NCBI GenBank assembly: GCA_004555765.1
Contig: SFHG01000003.1
Span: 1-64,000 of the forward strand
DNA: 64,000 bases
Source of the DNA: Bacteroidales bacterium
Lineage (GTDB): Bacteria > Bacteroidota > Bacteroidia > Bacteroidales > Porphyromonadaceae
Direction: 5' to 3'
The position numbers and the translations under genes were made by a program. Positions 17,374 through 27,750 of this stretch are shown here, piece after piece (the first letter of the stretch is position 1; every line of letters begins with the position of its first letter). The notes beneath the pieces are model-generated. The model worked only from the letters and a program-made list of their open reading frames with translations. It did not search any database and was not told the origin of the DNA.

Positions 17374-20300
17374 ATGTCTCTCCTCCTCTCGGCGGCCATT
17401 CTTACAGCAGCTCTGACTGTTACTGCTGAGACGGTTTTTTTTTCACCATCACTCGCAAATGGGCTGCCAAAGGATGGGCAGGTGAAAGGAGGACAGGGGA
17501 AGGACTCGGTGGCGTATCATCCGAGGACGAAACTGTATTTTGTCTACCGACAGGATTCTCTCGCCCTATGGCGGTTGAGTAAAGTCCTTAGTCCGGAGGA
17601 CTTCCTAAGCTACAAAGAAGAAAGTTTACTAAACGAAAGACCAAAGGATTTTGTCCCAAAGAGCGAGTCAAAGAAAGACAAGCCCAAGGGCGGACTGACC
17701 TTTTCGGCAGTCGGAGATGCAAGCCTGAAAGTAGGAGGCTCCGTCGTTGAGGACGACGCGCCGGCTCTACCCGCTTCGATGCGAAGGAGAAGCTATGCGG
17801 ATGTACTTTTCGAGAGTAATGTGGCGCTGCAAGCGGGATACGGAGAGTACCTCCGCCTCGACTTGAAGTACAACACACAGTCGATGATGGTCCGCAACAG
17901 GCGGTCTCTGCAACTAACCTATGAGGGCGACCGATTCGACCCGATCGAAAGGCTTCAGGCGGGGCATATCTCTTTCGTCAGCAAGAACCCCCTCATCACT
18001 TCGGGGTCGGATCTTTTCGGATTGAGGGGGGATTTCCGTTTCGGCAGGCTCAAGCTGACCGCGTTAGCCGCCCGTCAGCACGATATGGAGCGGAAGATGA
18101 TCATCGGCGCTGGCGGAGGTGGAATGAGGTCGTTTGAGTGGAAGAGCTCGGACTATCAGTTCGGTCAGCATTTTTTCCTCCTAAAGAGTTTCGCCGAGAG
18201 CTACGACGAAAGGCTTGCGAACCTGCCTCTCGTGCAAAGTAATCTCCTTGTCGAACGCATAGAAGTCTGGGTTACCAACGAACAGGGATACGTATCCGAG
18301 GCGGACGCAGTTCCCGTGATGGCATCGAAAGAATGGGCACTGACGGGAGAGAAAGGGACGACACTCATCAAGCTGCCTGCCGCAAAGCGACTGCAAGAAG
18401 GTGCCTATTACTACAATCCCGCACTCGGTTTTCTCTCACTGCGCGTGCCTCTTGGCTCCCGACAGAGACTTGGAGTGGCATTCCGTTACACATTAGACGG
18501 AGAGACACACCAGGTGGGGACATTCTCTTCGGATGGAGGAGAGGTGGAAGTGGCACTCCTTTCGGACGAACAAAAGGTACCGGGAGACCCCCTCTGGTCG
18601 CTTATGATGAAAAACGGGTACCCGCTACCACAATTTTCTAACGCGGACTTCACGCTGGAGCTACTCTATCGCGACCCGAAGTCCGGGGTGGATGCACCTG
18701 CAGACGGAGACGGAACCCCTTGGCTCAAACTCTTCGGTCTCGACCGTACAAACACATCAGGCGACGGCACCCTCTCCGACGGACTTGTGGACAACCTCCC
18801 CGGGGTACTCTTCGTCCCCGGAGGCGGTACGCTCTTTTTGCCCCAACGGTACCCATTTGCCACAGTGCCCCAAGAAGAGCGCATGAAATACCCCGGATTG
18901 TACACCCACACGCCATACGATGCCCGAAAGGAGACGGAGCGTGACCGCTTCATCCTCAGAGGTCGTGTGGAAGGGGCTTCCGGACAGTCCGGGGGGACAA
19001 TTTCCCTCGGCTCTGCCGACCTCATACCGGGGAGCGTCACGCTCTCCTCGGTGGGCGGAAAGACTTACGTCGAAGGGGTGGACTACGAGATTGATTACGC
19101 ACAAGGGACACTTCGGATGCTCAGCCCGTCGGATGAAGAGATAGAGGTTACGATAAGGGAAAAAGAGCTGTCGAGAGCAAAAGAAAAGAACCTTCTCGGA
19201 CTTGAGGCCTCTTATCTACTCTTGCCGTCCCTCTCGGTAGGCGGCACACTTTTGCACTACTACGAGAAAGCGCCTTACGAAAGGCTCAGATTGGGCGAAG
19301 AACCGGTGAAAAATACGCTCTGGGGCTTATTCCTGAGATACTCCGACACCTATCCGACACTGACAGCGCTGCTTGACGAATGGCTCCCCGGAAGACTTAC
19401 GGGAGAGAGCGGCTTGGACATAGGGCTTTCCTACGCCCGACTGCACTCCGGCTACAACGCAAAAGGACCCGTGTCTCTCGAAGACTTCGACCAAAGCGGT
19501 CAGATCATAGGGCTTACATTTCCGCAAGGGTGGAAGCTCGGGAGCAATCCTTTCCCGGATGAGACGAAGGGGAAAGACAGGCGTGGGCTTCTTGCTTGGT
19601 TTGCCGTCGACCCGATCCTCACCCGGGACGGGATGGAAGGGCAGCCTCCGTCGCTTGTCCGGGACGCCATGGAGCGCGCCAATCCGCTCGTAAGGGACTG
19701 GATAATGACAGAGCTCTACCCGTCACGGGACCGAAACCTCCTGGGACAAACCGTACTCCCTACGCTCAACTTCTCATTTTACCCCGATGAGCGGGGACCT
19801 TATGCTTCCGACCTTGCGCTACTGGACGGTGAGGGAAAGTTTTCCGACCCTGTACGGTCGTGGGCTTCGACGACGTTCGCCCTGCAAGTAAACGACTTTC
19901 GGGAGGCGCAAGTAACCTATCTCGAAGGGTGGTTCATCGATCCCTACAGCCTCGACCCGGCGGCACCTGAAGGCACGCTTCTCTTCGACATCGGTCGGGT
20001 CTCCGAAGATGTTCTACCGGATGGACGTGCCGCTTATGAGAGCGCAGGAGCCTATGACGATACGCCACTCGGACGAGTGCCTGTCACGGTCCCGAACGTC
20101 TATGCTTTTGACCGGACGGGTGGCACGGACATAGCGCGGCAGGACAGAGGGCTCGACGGTCTCTCCGATGACGAGGAGCGCGTACGCTTCCCATCTGACG
20201 AAAGACTTGGGGAAGACCCCTCCCGCGACAATTACCGCTTCTATCTCGATCCGTTTTATGACCAAGTGTCTGCCGGGATTCTCGAGCGGTACAAGGCGAT

Positions 20301-23300
20301 CAACGGCACCGAAGGCAACTCTGTACCCCGCACTGTATCGGGACTGGATGCAGCTTCGAGCCTCGAGCCGGACAGAGAGGATATCGACGGCAATTTTCTA
20401 CTCGAGACAGAGGAGAACTTCTTTCGGTACGAAATGCGGCTCTCATCCGATATGTCGGGGGCTCACGTGATAGCCGAGCGTACCGTCGAAGTCGAAATGC
20501 CGGACGGCAGCAAACGGAGGGTGCGGTGGCTCAAGTTCCGTATCCCGCTCTCCCGCCCCTCCTCCGTCATCGGCAGACCACTCTTGGAGGACATCCGCTC
20601 TCTCCGCCTCTCTTTTCACGGCTTCAGTCGGGCACTCCAGCTCCGCTTTGCCGACCTTAGGTTTGTCTCTTCCTCTTGGCAAGTCTTTGACCGGGCATTG
20701 GACGAAAAAGACCTCCGGACGGCTTCCGCCTCCATTTCCCGTCTCAGTCTCGAAGAAGACGGAGCCCGTACGCCCATCCCTTACGCTTCGCCTCCCGGTG
20801 TCGAGAGAAACGTCACAAGTGGCGCCGTCTCTCTACTGAGAGCCGACGAGGAGGCTGTGGCACTCTCGTTCGAGAATCTGTCAAAAGGCCAAGGTACAGC
20901 CGTCTTCCACAACCCCATCCCTTGGGATCTCCGTCACTACCGAACCCTCTCCCTTTTCGCCCACCTTGAGACCGAGGAGACATTGCGGACGGGCGACATC
21001 GAACTCTTCGTCCGCATCGGCAGCGACTTCACGGACAACTTCTACGAAGTACGTCTGCCCCTCTCCGAGACACCCATTGCCGACTACACGCACCTCTCAC
21101 CTGCCGAACTCGGCGCAGCAGTCTGGCCGGACGAAAACCGCCTCTCTGTCGACCTGGCTCTCCTTCCCGCCCTGAAACAAGAGCGCGACGAGACAGGTCA
21201 CCCGGCTTCCGAACTATATCAGGGTTCGAACCGCCTCTTCGTGAAAGGCTACCCCACACTGGGACAAATCTCTTCCGTCCTCATCGGCATACGCTCCCAT
21301 AGAGACGGAGTCACGAAAGGCGAAGTATGGGTCAACGAACTCACCGTGGACGGCACTCGCGAGACCGGCGGCGACGCATTCCTTGCCACGGGAGACCTCA
21401 GACTCTCCGATCTCCTCAGAGTACGTGCAGAGGGCGGTATGACGGCTGCGGGATTCGGTTCCGTGACCCAAAACGCCCGCATTGCCCCGCTTGAAGACTT
21501 GAGGCATCTCTCGGTACGCACCTCTTGGCGGTTGGACAAGTTTCTACCCGAAAGGTTTAACCTCTCTCTTCCCGCAGACTTGGACTTCTCTTCATTCGGC
21601 TCCACACCGCTTTATTCGCCCGACCAAACCGACCTTCTTTTTGACAAAGAGCGCGACGGTGAGCGGGCACTGAGCCGAAAGAAAGAATACCGCCTCCGTC
21701 TTGACAATTGGCGTAAAGTCCGTACCTCCTCGGATCCGAAGCCCAAAATCTACTCCCTCTCCAACCTCAGCCTCGCCTACGACTTGAGATATTCGGACGA
21801 GAAGACCCCTCAGTATCCCTCCCGAGTATTGAGGCAGATGCACGCCCTTTTCAGTTACGATTTCCGTCCCTCTCCGGACAACGGGATCGATCTCTCTTCC
21901 GAGTGGAATCGCCTCTACCACAAGGCCCTTTTCCCTTCATCCACGTCCTCTTCGCTTCAGTCTCAGTGGCTGTGGAGACGTCATCTCGCGCTTCACTTCA
22001 AGCCGCGGGAGGAAATAGCTTTGGCGTTCACAGGCAGTACGGAAGCACTCGTGGAGGAGCCTTTTGAGGCGCAGCACCTGAGGGACGAAGACGACGACTT
22101 CAGGCTCTTCACCTCCGAGATTCTCCGGTCTCTTGCCGAGCTCGGCTCGACACAGCGGTACACCGGGACGGGCGAAGTCACGCTCCGTCTACCCCGTTTC
22201 TCGAAAGAAAAGCTCCGCACGCTCTCCGCCACACTCTCTCTGCAGAACAGCTTTACGTGGTCGAAAGGCATCCGCACCTCCCGCGCATTCACGGGCAATG
22301 ACGTCACCTCCCGCAGGGTAGCCGACGGACGGGTCTCCTATGACTTCGGAGACCTGTTCCCGAAGGACGCCGGCTCAAAGGTCGGTCTTTTTTACCTCCA
22401 CGGGCGGCACACTTCGGGCGGTGCGATGCCGGGGCTCGGCCTCGAAGCTTCCAAAGCCTTCGGTGTGCCGAGCCTCTTCCTCTACCAACTGGGACTCGTC
22501 TCTCAAGAAGCACAGATCCGAAAAGCCATAGAAAAGGAGTGGTTCCTCTCTCCCGACCAAATCGACAGACGCTACACACCCTCTTTCTACGACCTCGGAG
22601 CATACGAAGGGTCACTCTCCGTCACTCCGCTGAGGGGTCTGGAGTTCGTCCTCTCGCTCTCATACCGCTCCGAGAGACACACAACGCTGGATGCCCATTC
22701 CGGAGGTGTGGTAAGAAGGAGCGGAGCCATAAGGATGAGCACTGTGGGCTTAAAGGGCTTCCTTGAAAATCCGCTGAAGGCGGACGGGTATTCGTCCCGT
22801 CTCTTCGACCGTTTCCTCTCCGAAGCCTCGACCGGGTCTCCCGTCAGCGCATTTCTCTCCTCTTACGCCCTTTCCTCCGGTCATCTCGACAGGGATGCCC
22901 TCCCCGCCCTCTCTTCGCTTCTACCCAATTGGGCGATCTCCTACGACCTCACGACCTCCGTCCCCTGGCTCAAAGAACGCTTCACCGCATTCAAGCTCGA
23001 ACACCGCTACAACGGCTTCGTCGACGTCCCGCTCTTCGATCTTGCAGAAGGAAAAGACAGGAGCTCCGGCATCCCGTCGATGAATCTGACGGACGACCTC
23101 AATCCCCTCTTCGGCATCAACCTCACCACCCGCTTCGGGCTCACACTGAAGGAGCATTTTAACCGCCGCAGGAGCTTTACCATGATGCTCTCTTCACTCA
23201 GGATTCTGGAGCGGCAGGACTACGAAGTCTCGGGATTTCTATCCTACTCCAAGAGTTTTCCCGCTCTCTTCCGCCTGCCTTTCCCGCTCTTTGAAGATGC

Positions 23301-23562
23301 CGACCACAGGATTACGCTCTCACTCTCGCACCTCTATTCCCGCTCATACCTCCTGACGCGTACCGCTGCGAGTGGCGGTACGATGGCCACACAGGGCTTG
23401 GACACGCACCGCCTGCAGTGCTCTGCGGATTATGCCTTCTCGCGTGCGCTGACGGTGCGCGCCTTCTACGAGCTTACCCGTCGCCGTCCCCTCGTCTCTG
23501 CTTACGACTATCCTTTCCGCAGGCAGTCTTACGGGCTCCTATTCCTCCTTACCCTCCGCTGA
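17374..23562 (+). CDS. sprA: Type IX secretion outer-membrane protein SprA (Sov)
   Basis: This 2062-residue protein corresponds to SprA of gliding Flavobacteria and Sov of P. gingivalis, the giant outer-membrane barrel through which type IX cargo leaves. The N-terminus MSLLLSAAILTAALTVTA is a signal peptide, which fixes the start at 17374. Recognisable SprA features are the early SYADVLFESNVALQAGYG region and the GTISLGSADLIPGSVTLSSVGG block near residue 548. The FYPDERGPYAS segment (about 810) and the C-terminal stretch of amphipathic beta strands also fit. It is shorter than the roughly 2400-2500 residues of the well-studied members. No stop or frameshift is seen. Its presence implies that a type IX system operates in this organism. 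Confidence 0.9.
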   Translation: MSLLLSAAILTAALTVTAETVFFSPSLANGLPKDGQVKGGQGKDSVAYHPRTKLYFVYRQDSLALWRLSKVLSPEDFLSYKEESLLNERPKDFVPKSESKKDKPKGGLTFSAVGDASLKVGGSVVEDDAPALPASMRRRSYADVLFESNVALQAGYGEYLRLDLKYNTQSMMVRNRRSLQLTYEGDRFDPIERLQAGHISFVSKNPLITSGSDLFGLRGDFRFGRLKLTALAARQHDMERKMIIGAGGGGMRSFEWKSSDYQFGQHFFLLKSFAESYDERLANLPLVQSNLLVERIEVWVTNEQGYVSEADAVPVMASKEWALTGEKGTTLIKLPAAKRLQEGAYYYNPALGFLSLRVPLGSRQRLGVAFRYTLDGETHQVGTFSSDGGEVEVALLSDEQKVPGDPLWSLMMKNGYPLPQFSNADFTLELLYRDPKSGVDAPADGDGTPWLKLFGLDRTNTSGDGTLSDGLVDNLPGVLFVPGGGTLFLPQRYPFATVPQEERMKYPGLYTHTPYDARKETERDRFILRGRVEGASGQSGGTISLGSADLIPGSVTLSSVGGKTYVEGVDYEIDYAQGTLRMLSPSDEEIEVTIREKELSRAKEKNLLGLEASYLLLPSLSVGGTLLHYYEKAPYERLRLGEEPVKNTLWGLFLRYSDTYPTLTALLDEWLPGRLTGESGLDIGLSYARLHSGYNAKGPVSLEDFDQSGQIIGLTFPQGWKLGSNPFPDETKGKDRRGLLAWFAVDPILTRDGMEGQPPSLVRDAMERANPLVRDWIMTELYPSRDRNLLGQTVLPTLNFSFYPDERGPYASDLALLDGEGKFSDPVRSWASTTFALQVNDFREAQVTYLEGWFIDPYSLDPAAPEGTLLFDIGRVSEDVLPDGRAAYESAGAYDDTPLGRVPVTVPNVYAFDRTGGTDIARQDRGLDGLSDDEERVRFPSDERLGEDPSRDNYRFYLDPFYDQVSAGILERYKAINGTEGNSVPRTVSGLDAASSLEPDREDIDGNFLLETEENFFRYEMRLSSDMSGAHVIAERTVEVEMPDGSKRRVRWLKFRIPLSRPSSVIGRPLLEDIRSLRLSFHGFSRALQLRFADLRFVSSSWQVFDRALDEKDLRTASASISRLSLEEDGARTPIPYASPPGVERNVTSGAVSLLRADEEAVALSFENLSKGQGTAVFHNPIPWDLRHYRTLSLFAHLETEETLRTGDIELFVRIGSDFTDNFYEVRLPLSETPIADYTHLSPAELGAAVWPDENRLSVDLALLPALKQERDETGHPASELYQGSNRLFVKGYPTLGQISSVLIGIRSHRDGVTKGEVWVNELTVDGTRETGGDAFLATGDLRLSDLLRVRAEGGMTAAGFGSVTQNARIAPLEDLRHLSVRTSWRLDKFLPERFNLSLPADLDFSSFGSTPLYSPDQTDLLFDKERDGERALSRKKEYRLRLDNWRKVRTSSDPKPKIYSLSNLSLAYDLRYSDEKTPQYPSRVLRQMHALFSYDFRPSPDNGIDLSSEWNRLYHKALFPSSTSSSLQSQWLWRRHLALHFKPREEIALAFTGSTEALVEEPFEAQHLRDEDDDFRLFTSEILRSLAELGSTQRYTGTGEVTLRLPRFSKEKLRTLSATLSLQNSFTWSKGIRTSRAFTGNDVTSRRVADGRVSYDFGDLFPKDAGSKVGLFYLHGRHTSGGAMPGLGLEASKAFGVPSLFLYQLGLVSQEAQIRKAIEKEWFLSPDQIDRRYTPSFYDLGAYEGSLSVTPLRGLEFVLSLSYRSERHTTLDAHSGGVVRRSGAIRMSTVGLKGFLENPLKADGYSSRLFDRFLSEASTGSPVSAFLSSYALSSGHLDRDALPALSSLLPNWAISYDLTTSVPWLKERFTAFKLEHRYNGFVDVPLFDLAEGKDRSSGIPSMNLTDDLNPLFGINLTTRFGLTLKEHFNRRRSFTMMLSSLRILERQDYEVSGFLSYSKSFPALFRLPFPLFEDADHRITLSLSHLYSRSYLLTRTAASGGTMATQGLDTHRLQCSADYAFSRALTVRAFYELTRRRPLVSAYDYPFRRQSYGLLFLLTLR

Positions 23563-23664
23563 TGCGGCTCCTAAGAATTGCACAAGTGCTTGCTTTTGGG
23601 TAAATTGCGGGTTAAAATAAAAAAGGGAGAGGGTGACAAAGAAGTTTTTCGCAAAGCATACAGA

Positions 23665-25530
23665 ATGAAGACATCCTACGATGTAATAGTGGTAGGTGCG
23701 GGACACGCCGGCTCGGAAGCCGCCATGGCGGCGGCAAAACTGGGGTCGGAAACGCTCCTCATCACGATGGACTTGGCGCGCATCGCCCAGATGAGTTGCA
23801 ACCCCGCAATAGGGGGCATCGCCAAAGGTCAAATCGTCCGCGAAATAGACGCACTCGGAGGGCAGACGGGACTCATCACGGATCGGAGCTCGCTCCAGTT
23901 CCGGATGCTCAACCGCTCCAAAGGCGCCGCGATGTGGAGTCCCCGCTCCCAAAGCGACCGCAACCTCTTCTCGGATCTCTGGCGGTCGACTTTGATGCAC
24001 CAAGACCACCTCAGTCTGTGGCAGGATATGGTCACTGTCCTCACTCTGAAAGACGGGAAAGTGACGGGCGTAAAAACCGCTCTCGGGATGGAGTTCGGCG
24101 CACGCGCCGTCGTACTCACCAACGGCACCTTCCTCGGCGGCGTGATGCACGTGGGCAAAGTGATGATCGAAGGCGGGCGCATCTCTGAGCCGTCGAGCCA
24201 CGGACTTACGGGGCAGCTCTCCGCACTCGGCTTCCGTACCGACCGTATGAAGACAGGCACGCCTATGAGACTGGATGCCCGCTCTATCCGATTCGATATG
24301 ATGGAGGAGCAAAAGGGCGAAGAGGGATGGCACAAGTTCAGCTTCCTCCACAGTCACGGCAACCGCGAGATCCCCCAGCGCTCCTGTTACATCACCCACA
24401 CCAATCCCCAAGTCCACGACGCCCTAAGGCGCCATCTCGCCGACTCTCCGCTCTACAACGGTCAGATCAAAAGCATCGGGCCTCGTTACTGCCCGAGCAT
24501 AGAGACAAAGATCACCACTTTCGCAGACAAAGAAAGCCACCAGCTCTTCCTCGAGCCGGAGGGTACCGACTGCACCCAGTACTACGTCAACGGCTTCTCC
24601 AGTTCTATGCCGCTATCCGTTCAAATGGAGGCACTCAAACTCATTCCCGCCCTTCAGGATGCCCATATGCTCCGACCGGGCTATGCGATCGAGTACGACT
24701 TCTTCGACCCCACGCAGCTCCGGCACACGCTTGAGACACGGCCGGTAAAAGGCCTCTTCTTTGCGGGACAAATCAACGGCACCACAGGGTATGAGGAAGC
24801 CGCGGGACAGGGTCTCGTGGCGGGCATCAATGCGCACCAAAAAGCCCAAGGGACGGGAGTGGACTTCACCCTCGGCAGAGACGAAGCCTACATCGGTGTC
24901 CTCATCGACGACCTGGTCACCAAAGGAGTGGACGAACCCTACCGTATGTTCACGAGCCGCGCCGAGTACCGCATCCTTCTCCGGCAGGACAACGCCGACA
25001 TCCGCCTCACCCCCAAAGCCATCGACCTCGGACTCGCTTCGGCGGAGAGACAGGCACTCTTTCGGGAAAAACAAGCAGACAAAGCAGCCCTCCACGAGAT
25101 ACTCCGCCAAACGACCGTCCACCCGTCGGAAGGTCTGAACCGCTCTCTCGAAGCACTAAAAACGGCTCCGCTTAAGCAGGCGACGAAGCTGCACGACCTG
25201 CTCTCTCGTCCGATGCTCGGCTTCGGGAACCTCACTCCACTCTTCCCGGAGCTCCAAAAAGAGTGGTCCGAAGAAGTCCTCGAATCTGTGGAGATAGAAG
25301 TGAAATATGCGGGCTACATCGCCCGGGAGGAGCAACTGGCAGAGAAAGCCAAGCGTCTCGAAGACATCGTCATCCGCGGTCACTTCGACTACGAGAGCCT
25401 CACAAGCCTCAGCACGGAAGCGCGTCAGAAGCTCAAAAGACACGACCCTCGAACAATCGGGCAAGCGGGTCGCATCCCGGGCATATCTCCCTCCGACATC
25501 AACATCCTACTCGTACTGATGGGACGGTAG
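23665..25530 (+). CDS. mnmG: tRNA uridine-5-carboxymethylaminomethyl modification enzyme MnmG
   Basis: This is a 621-residue FAD protein (GidA). With MnmE it modifies the wobble uridine of several tRNAs. The dinucleotide-binding motif GAGHAGSEAA begins at residue 11. SCNPAIGGIAKGQIVREIDALGG and the later AGQINGTTGYEEAAGQGLVAGINA block are family signatures. The C-terminal helical domain is intact. The ATG at 23665 gives the standard N-terminus, while the frame from 23578 adds 29 non-conserved residues. mnmG commonly lies near the replication origin, and here the parS site follows about 120 bases after its stop. Confidence 0.96.
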   Translation: MKTSYDVIVVGAGHAGSEAAMAAAKLGSETLLITMDLARIAQMSCNPAIGGIAKGQIVREIDALGGQTGLITDRSSLQFRMLNRSKGAAMWSPRSQSDRNLFSDLWRSTLMHQDHLSLWQDMVTVLTLKDGKVTGVKTALGMEFGARAVVLTNGTFLGGVMHVGKVMIEGGRISEPSSHGLTGQLSALGFRTDRMKTGTPMRLDARSIRFDMMEEQKGEEGWHKFSFLHSHGNREIPQRSCYITHTNPQVHDALRRHLADSPLYNGQIKSIGPRYCPSIETKITTFADKESHQLFLEPEGTDCTQYYVNGFSSSMPLSVQMEALKLIPALQDAHMLRPGYAIEYDFFDPTQLRHTLETRPVKGLFFAGQINGTTGYEEAAGQGLVAGINAHQKAQGTGVDFTLGRDEAYIGVLIDDLVTKGVDEPYRMFTSRAEYRILLRQDNADIRLTPKAIDLGLASAERQALFREKQADKAALHEILRQTTVHPSEGLNRSLEALKTAPLKQATKLHDLLSRPMLGFGNLTPLFPELQKEWSEEVLESVEIEVKYAGYIAREEQLAEKAKRLEDIVIRGHFDYESLTSLSTEARQKLKRHDPRTIGQAGRIPGISPSDINILLVLMGR

Positions 25531-25652
25531 AGCAGTGAGCAGCGAGAAAGTCGGAATTATAAAAAGGTGCAGGGCGTAGCCTATTACTCCTAAGGGCTAC
25601 TATGGCGAATGAGTGCGTGAAATCTCCCTCCACAGTCCTTAGATTCCAAACT

Positions 25653-25668
25653 TGTTTCACGTGAAACA
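25653..25668. other. parS site (ParB-binding centromere), copy 1
   Basis: The 16-bp palindrome TGTTTCACGTGAAACA is identical to the parS consensus first defined in Bacillus subtilis and bound by chromosomal ParB in most bacteria. It lies in the mnmG-uvrC gap. Such sites cluster near the chromosomal origin. The parAB genes are not in this window. Confidence 0.92.
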
Positions 25669-25672
25669 GCAT

Positions 25673-25776
25673 ACGGATACCGACACAAATTTCGACCCGT
25701 ACCTCGCCGCATCGAGACACAGACCTACGGCATAATTTCGATCCGTACTCCGCGAAATCGAGATACAGACCAAAAC
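25673..25776. repeat. Intergenic repeat module 5 (mnmG-uvrC gap)
   Basis: Four or five words of the dispersed family follow one another: ACGGATACCG, GACCCGTACC, GAGACACAGACC, GATCCGTAC and GAGATACAGACC. They start directly after the first parS site and form no perfect long hairpin. The rest of the 25531-25810 gap has no gene I can support. Confidence 0.65.
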
Positions 25777-25810
25777 AATCCTTAGTACCCACGCTTAGCG
25801 ACACAGAGAG

Positions 25811-27643
25811 ATGATCATCCCACGCAAAGAAATCCGTAAGAGCTTGAGCCTTCTCCCCGAAGGCCCCGGCTGTTACCTTTATCGCAACAAAAGTGATGTG
25901 GTCATCTACGTGGGCAAGGCGAAGAACCTGAAAAGACGCCTCAGCTCCTACTTCAATCGAGAGCCGGACTCGCCCAAGACTCGCGCCCTGCTCCGCAACT
26001 TTGCCACCATAGAGTATATGGTCGTCTCCACGGAGCACGATGCCCTACTCCTCGAAAATAATCTCATCAAGCAGTACCAACCACGGTACAACATCCTCCT
26101 CAAAGAGGGAAACTCGTACCCGTATATCTGCGTCAAAAGAGAGCCTTTCCCAAGGGTCTTCGTCACACACAAAGTCGAGAGAGACGGCTCCCGCTACTTC
26201 GGACCCTATCCCTCACGCTCTATGGCGTGGACGCTTAATAGACTCTTTCGGAAAGTCTATAAGTTCCGCACCTGCTCCCTCGACCTTACCGAAGACAAGA
26301 TCCAAAGGGGACGCTTCCGCGTCTGCCTCAAGTACCATATCGGACGGTGCAAAGGCCCCTGCGAAGGACTCCAGAGCGAGCGCAAATACGACAAGGAGGT
26401 GCGGGATGCCATCTCCATCCTTAACGGCAAAATACGCGTCGTCACCTCCACCCTCAGGGAAGAAATCACCAAAGCCGCCGAAGAACTCGACTTCGAGAGC
26501 GCCATCAGTCTCAAGGACATTCTCACAGAGTTGGATAACTACCAAGGCAAAAGCACCATCATCAGCGACACCATCGGGGACGCACTCGCGGCCTCCTTCG
26601 GTACAGACAGCGAAGCTATTTACGTCAACTACTTCGTCCTCTCCGACGGCAATATCACTTCGGGGCGTACCCTCGAGTACCGCAGACAGCTCGAAGACGA
26701 AGAGCCGTCGGAACTCTTTGCCACCATTCTTCTCGACCTCTTGGGCAATCTTTCCATCGAGATCAAGGAGTTGATTTTGCCCCAAGAGGTCGCCTTCAGT
26801 GTCTCTCCCGGAGCCAAAATAACCATTCCCCGGAGAGGAGAGAGGAAGCACGTCCTGGAGCTCTCCGAGAAAAACGTCCGACAGTATATGGAGGACAAAC
26901 AGAAACAGCAGGAGAAAATGAACCCCGAGCAGAGGAATATGCAGATCCTCCTCGACCTCCAAAAGACCGTGGGACTCCCCACCCTGCCCTTCCACGTCGA
27001 GTGCTTCGACAACTCGAACATCCAAGGCACCCATCCCGTCGCCGCCTGCGTCGTCTTCAAGGGCGGCAAACCCTCCAAAGCCGACTACCGCCTCTACCAC
27101 ATCAGGGGCGTCACGGGTCCAGATGACTACGCCTCTATGCGCGAAGTGGTCACCCGGCGCTACACGAGAGTGATGGAAGAGGGGGAAAAGCTCCCCGACC
27201 TCATCATCACGGACGGCGGGCGCGGTCACATGAGCGTGGTCAAAGAGGCACTTGCAGAAATTGGTGCCACCGGGGTCGAAGTCCTCGGGCTTGCCAAGGA
27301 CGACACACACAATACGAGCGAAGTCCTCTACGGGGATCCGCCCCAAGTCATCGGTATCATGATGCGCAGCCAGGCTTTTTACCTCCTCGAACGCATCCAA
27401 AAGGAGGTGCACCGCTTCGCGATCGAATTTCACCGCAAAGTGCGCTCCAAAGCTGCCATCCAATCCGCTCTGGATGACATCCCGGGCATCGGCGAAGTCA
27501 ACAAAGAGAAACTCCTCAGGACCTTCAAGAGCGTATCCCGCATCAAAAAAGCCTCGCTCGAAGACCTCCAAAACGCCATCGGTAAAGTCAAGGGAAAAGT
27601 CGTCTTCGACTTCTTCAATACCACAGAGCCGTATCCGCAGTAA
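25811..27643 (+). CDS. uvrC: Excinuclease ABC subunit C
   Basis: This 610-residue dual-incision nuclease works in nucleotide excision repair with UvrAB. The GIY-YIG domain begins GPGCYLYRNKSDVVIYVGKAKNLKRRLSSYF (residues about 18-48). A UVR motif near 205-240 contacts UvrB. The C-terminal RNase H-like endonuclease includes HVECFDNSNIQGTHPVAACVVF and LIITDGGRGHMSV. A terminal HhH domain (LDDIPGIGEVNKEKLLRTF) completes the protein. No key part is missing. It opens a run uvrC-dtd-mazG-deoC that is conserved in Bacteroidota, although the apt gene often found there is absent. Confidence 0.96.
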   Translation: MIIPRKEIRKSLSLLPEGPGCYLYRNKSDVVIYVGKAKNLKRRLSSYFNREPDSPKTRALLRNFATIEYMVVSTEHDALLLENNLIKQYQPRYNILLKEGNSYPYICVKREPFPRVFVTHKVERDGSRYFGPYPSRSMAWTLNRLFRKVYKFRTCSLDLTEDKIQRGRFRVCLKYHIGRCKGPCEGLQSERKYDKEVRDAISILNGKIRVVTSTLREEITKAAEELDFESAISLKDILTELDNYQGKSTIISDTIGDALAASFGTDSEAIYVNYFVLSDGNITSGRTLEYRRQLEDEEPSELFATILLDLLGNLSIEIKELILPQEVAFSVSPGAKITIPRRGERKHVLELSEKNVRQYMEDKQKQQEKMNPEQRNMQILLDLQKTVGLPTLPFHVECFDNSNIQGTHPVAACVVFKGGKPSKADYRLYHIRGVTGPDDYASMREVVTRRYTRVMEEGEKLPDLIITDGGRGHMSVVKEALAEIGATGVEVLGLAKDDTHNTSEVLYGDPPQVIGIMMRSQAFYLLERIQKEVHRFAIEFHRKVRSKAAIQSALDDIPGIGEVNKEKLLRTFKSVSRIKKASLEDLQNAIGKVKGKVVFDFFNTTEPYPQ

Positions 27644-27650
27644 AAGAGAA

Positions 27651-27736
27651 CCCGTACCTCGCACTCCTCCCGGTACGTGTCTCGAGAGAAAACCGGTACG
27701 TATCTCGTGGACATCTCGGTACGTACCTCCTTTTTT
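27651..27736. repeat. Intergenic repeat module 6 (uvrC-dtd gap)
   Basis: This module has three direct copies of CGGTACGTRTCTC or CGGTACGTACCTC type spaced about 23-28 bases apart. GGTACGTACC at 27719-27728 is itself palindromic and is followed by a T-run. It fills the uvrC-dtd gap. Confidence 0.7.
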
Positions 27737-27750
27737 ACCCCTTATAACCC

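Noticed and set aside
26213..27664. 483-residue frame on the - strand of uvrC
   Set aside because: It is antisense to a clearly conserved UvrC. Long antisense frames are expected in GC-rich DNA with this codon usage, and the translation resembles no protein.
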